From Patescibacteria group bacterium (lineage in GTDB: Bacteria > Patescibacteriota > Microgenomatia > UBA1406 > GWC2-37-13): DNA of 13,038 nucleotides. The translations under genes and the position numbers were made by a program. Positions 12,888 through 13,038 of the stretch are shown one piece after another. Below the pieces are notes generated by a model. That model saw only the letters and a list, made by a program, of their open reading frames with translations, did no database searches and was not told the origin of the DNA. The stretch spans positions 1-13,038 of the forward strand of contig CALRFM010000019.1 in the NCBI GenBank assembly GCA_943356515.1, written 5' to 3'. The first letter of the stretch is position 1; each line of letters starts with the position of its first letter.

Positions 12888-13038
12888 ACTAGACCTGTTG
12901 CGAATTAGGTCATTCTAGTGCAAACTAGAGTGATATGAATATAAATACTGCCCTACGAAATGATCGATTATCTGCCTCTCTAACAGGATTAACGGTTAAA
13001 GAGTTCAATCAGCTCCTAATCTTGTTCACCCCAGTCCT
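12888..13038 (+). mobile_element. Left end of an IS5-like insertion sequence (cut by window edge)
   Basis: A transposase start at 12935 is preceded by an imperfect subterminal hairpin: ACTA (12888-12891) with TAGT (12916-12919) outside, GACCT (12892-12896) with AGGTC (12907-12911) inside. The region around ACCTGTTGCGAA resembles termini of IS5-group elements. CTAG at 12889-12892 fits the YTAR target duplicated by some of them. The exact end and the right copy cannot be fixed because the element leaves the window. Confidence 0.45.
12935..13038 (+). CDS. Transposase N-terminus, IS5/DDE_Tnp_4-like (partial, 3' end outside window)
   Basis: Thirty-four codons from ATG 12935 to the window edge read MNINTALRNDRLSASLTGLT followed by VKEFNQLLILFTPV. 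The (L)TGLT..EF..LL..F segment is the N-terminal helix-turn-helix start of IS5-type or Harbinger-like transposases. The DDE catalytic core lies outside, so intactness is unknown. No Shine-Dalgarno is visible. The hairpin at 12888-12919 upstream fits an IS end. Confidence 0.65.
   Translation, partial: MNINTALRNDRLSASLTGLTVKEFNQLLILFTPV

Overview
This window looks like a chromosomal piece of a small-genome bacterium, most probably from the Patescibacteria/CPR (Parcubacteria-like) radiation. The evidence is indirect. Genes are densely packed and moderately AT-rich. Hardly any start codon has a Shine-Dalgarno sequence. ADP-forming acetyl-CoA synthetase is present, as a substrate-level ATP route. 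The rpsF-ssb-rpsR cluster is not followed by rplI. There are several short lineage-type hypothetical genes and a release factor without its N-terminal domain. TGA ends at least two genes, so the standard bacterial code applies. No lineage can be proven from this sequence alone.

Layout. Positions 2-157 hold the end of cysS. Positions 200-766 encode a protein with eleven perfect-length 9-residue repeats, read toward the converging acetyl-CoA synthetase gene (769-2844, minus). Divergent from that gene is a tight set of three small AT-rich genes (2892-3824); the last resembles HicA-type small toxins, and the set looks like an accessory module. A minus-strand membrane glycosyltransferase of the GT39/PMT type (3833-5512) is divergent from the rpsF-ssb-rpsR cluster (5554-6500), with overlapping face-to-face promoters. 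Next comes an envelope/proteolysis group (6518-9671): a protein with a biotinyl/lipoyl-like fold, a CtpA-type S41 protease and an HtrA/DegP-type S1 protease, apparently one operon with an extended -10 promoter. hisS (9696-10901) has its own TATAAT box.

The right end (10910-13038) looks recombinogenic. A 61-bp palindromic repeat is followed by a release-factor-1-like gene that begins directly at domain 2, then by a RhuM-family gene. Starting on the last base of the RhuM stop codon is a second, diverged copy of the release factor's C-terminal 19 codons, then the start of an IS5-like transposase cut by the window edge. All eight differences between the two release-factor tails fall at third codon positions. 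Both copies therefore diverged inside working genes, which points to allele replacement or insertion at the 3' end of a release-factor gene, with RhuM as cargo.

A second theme is transcription. Several genes have a good -10 box ending only 4 to 7 bases before the start codon, which predicts leaderless mRNAs and agrees with the missing Shine-Dalgarno sites.
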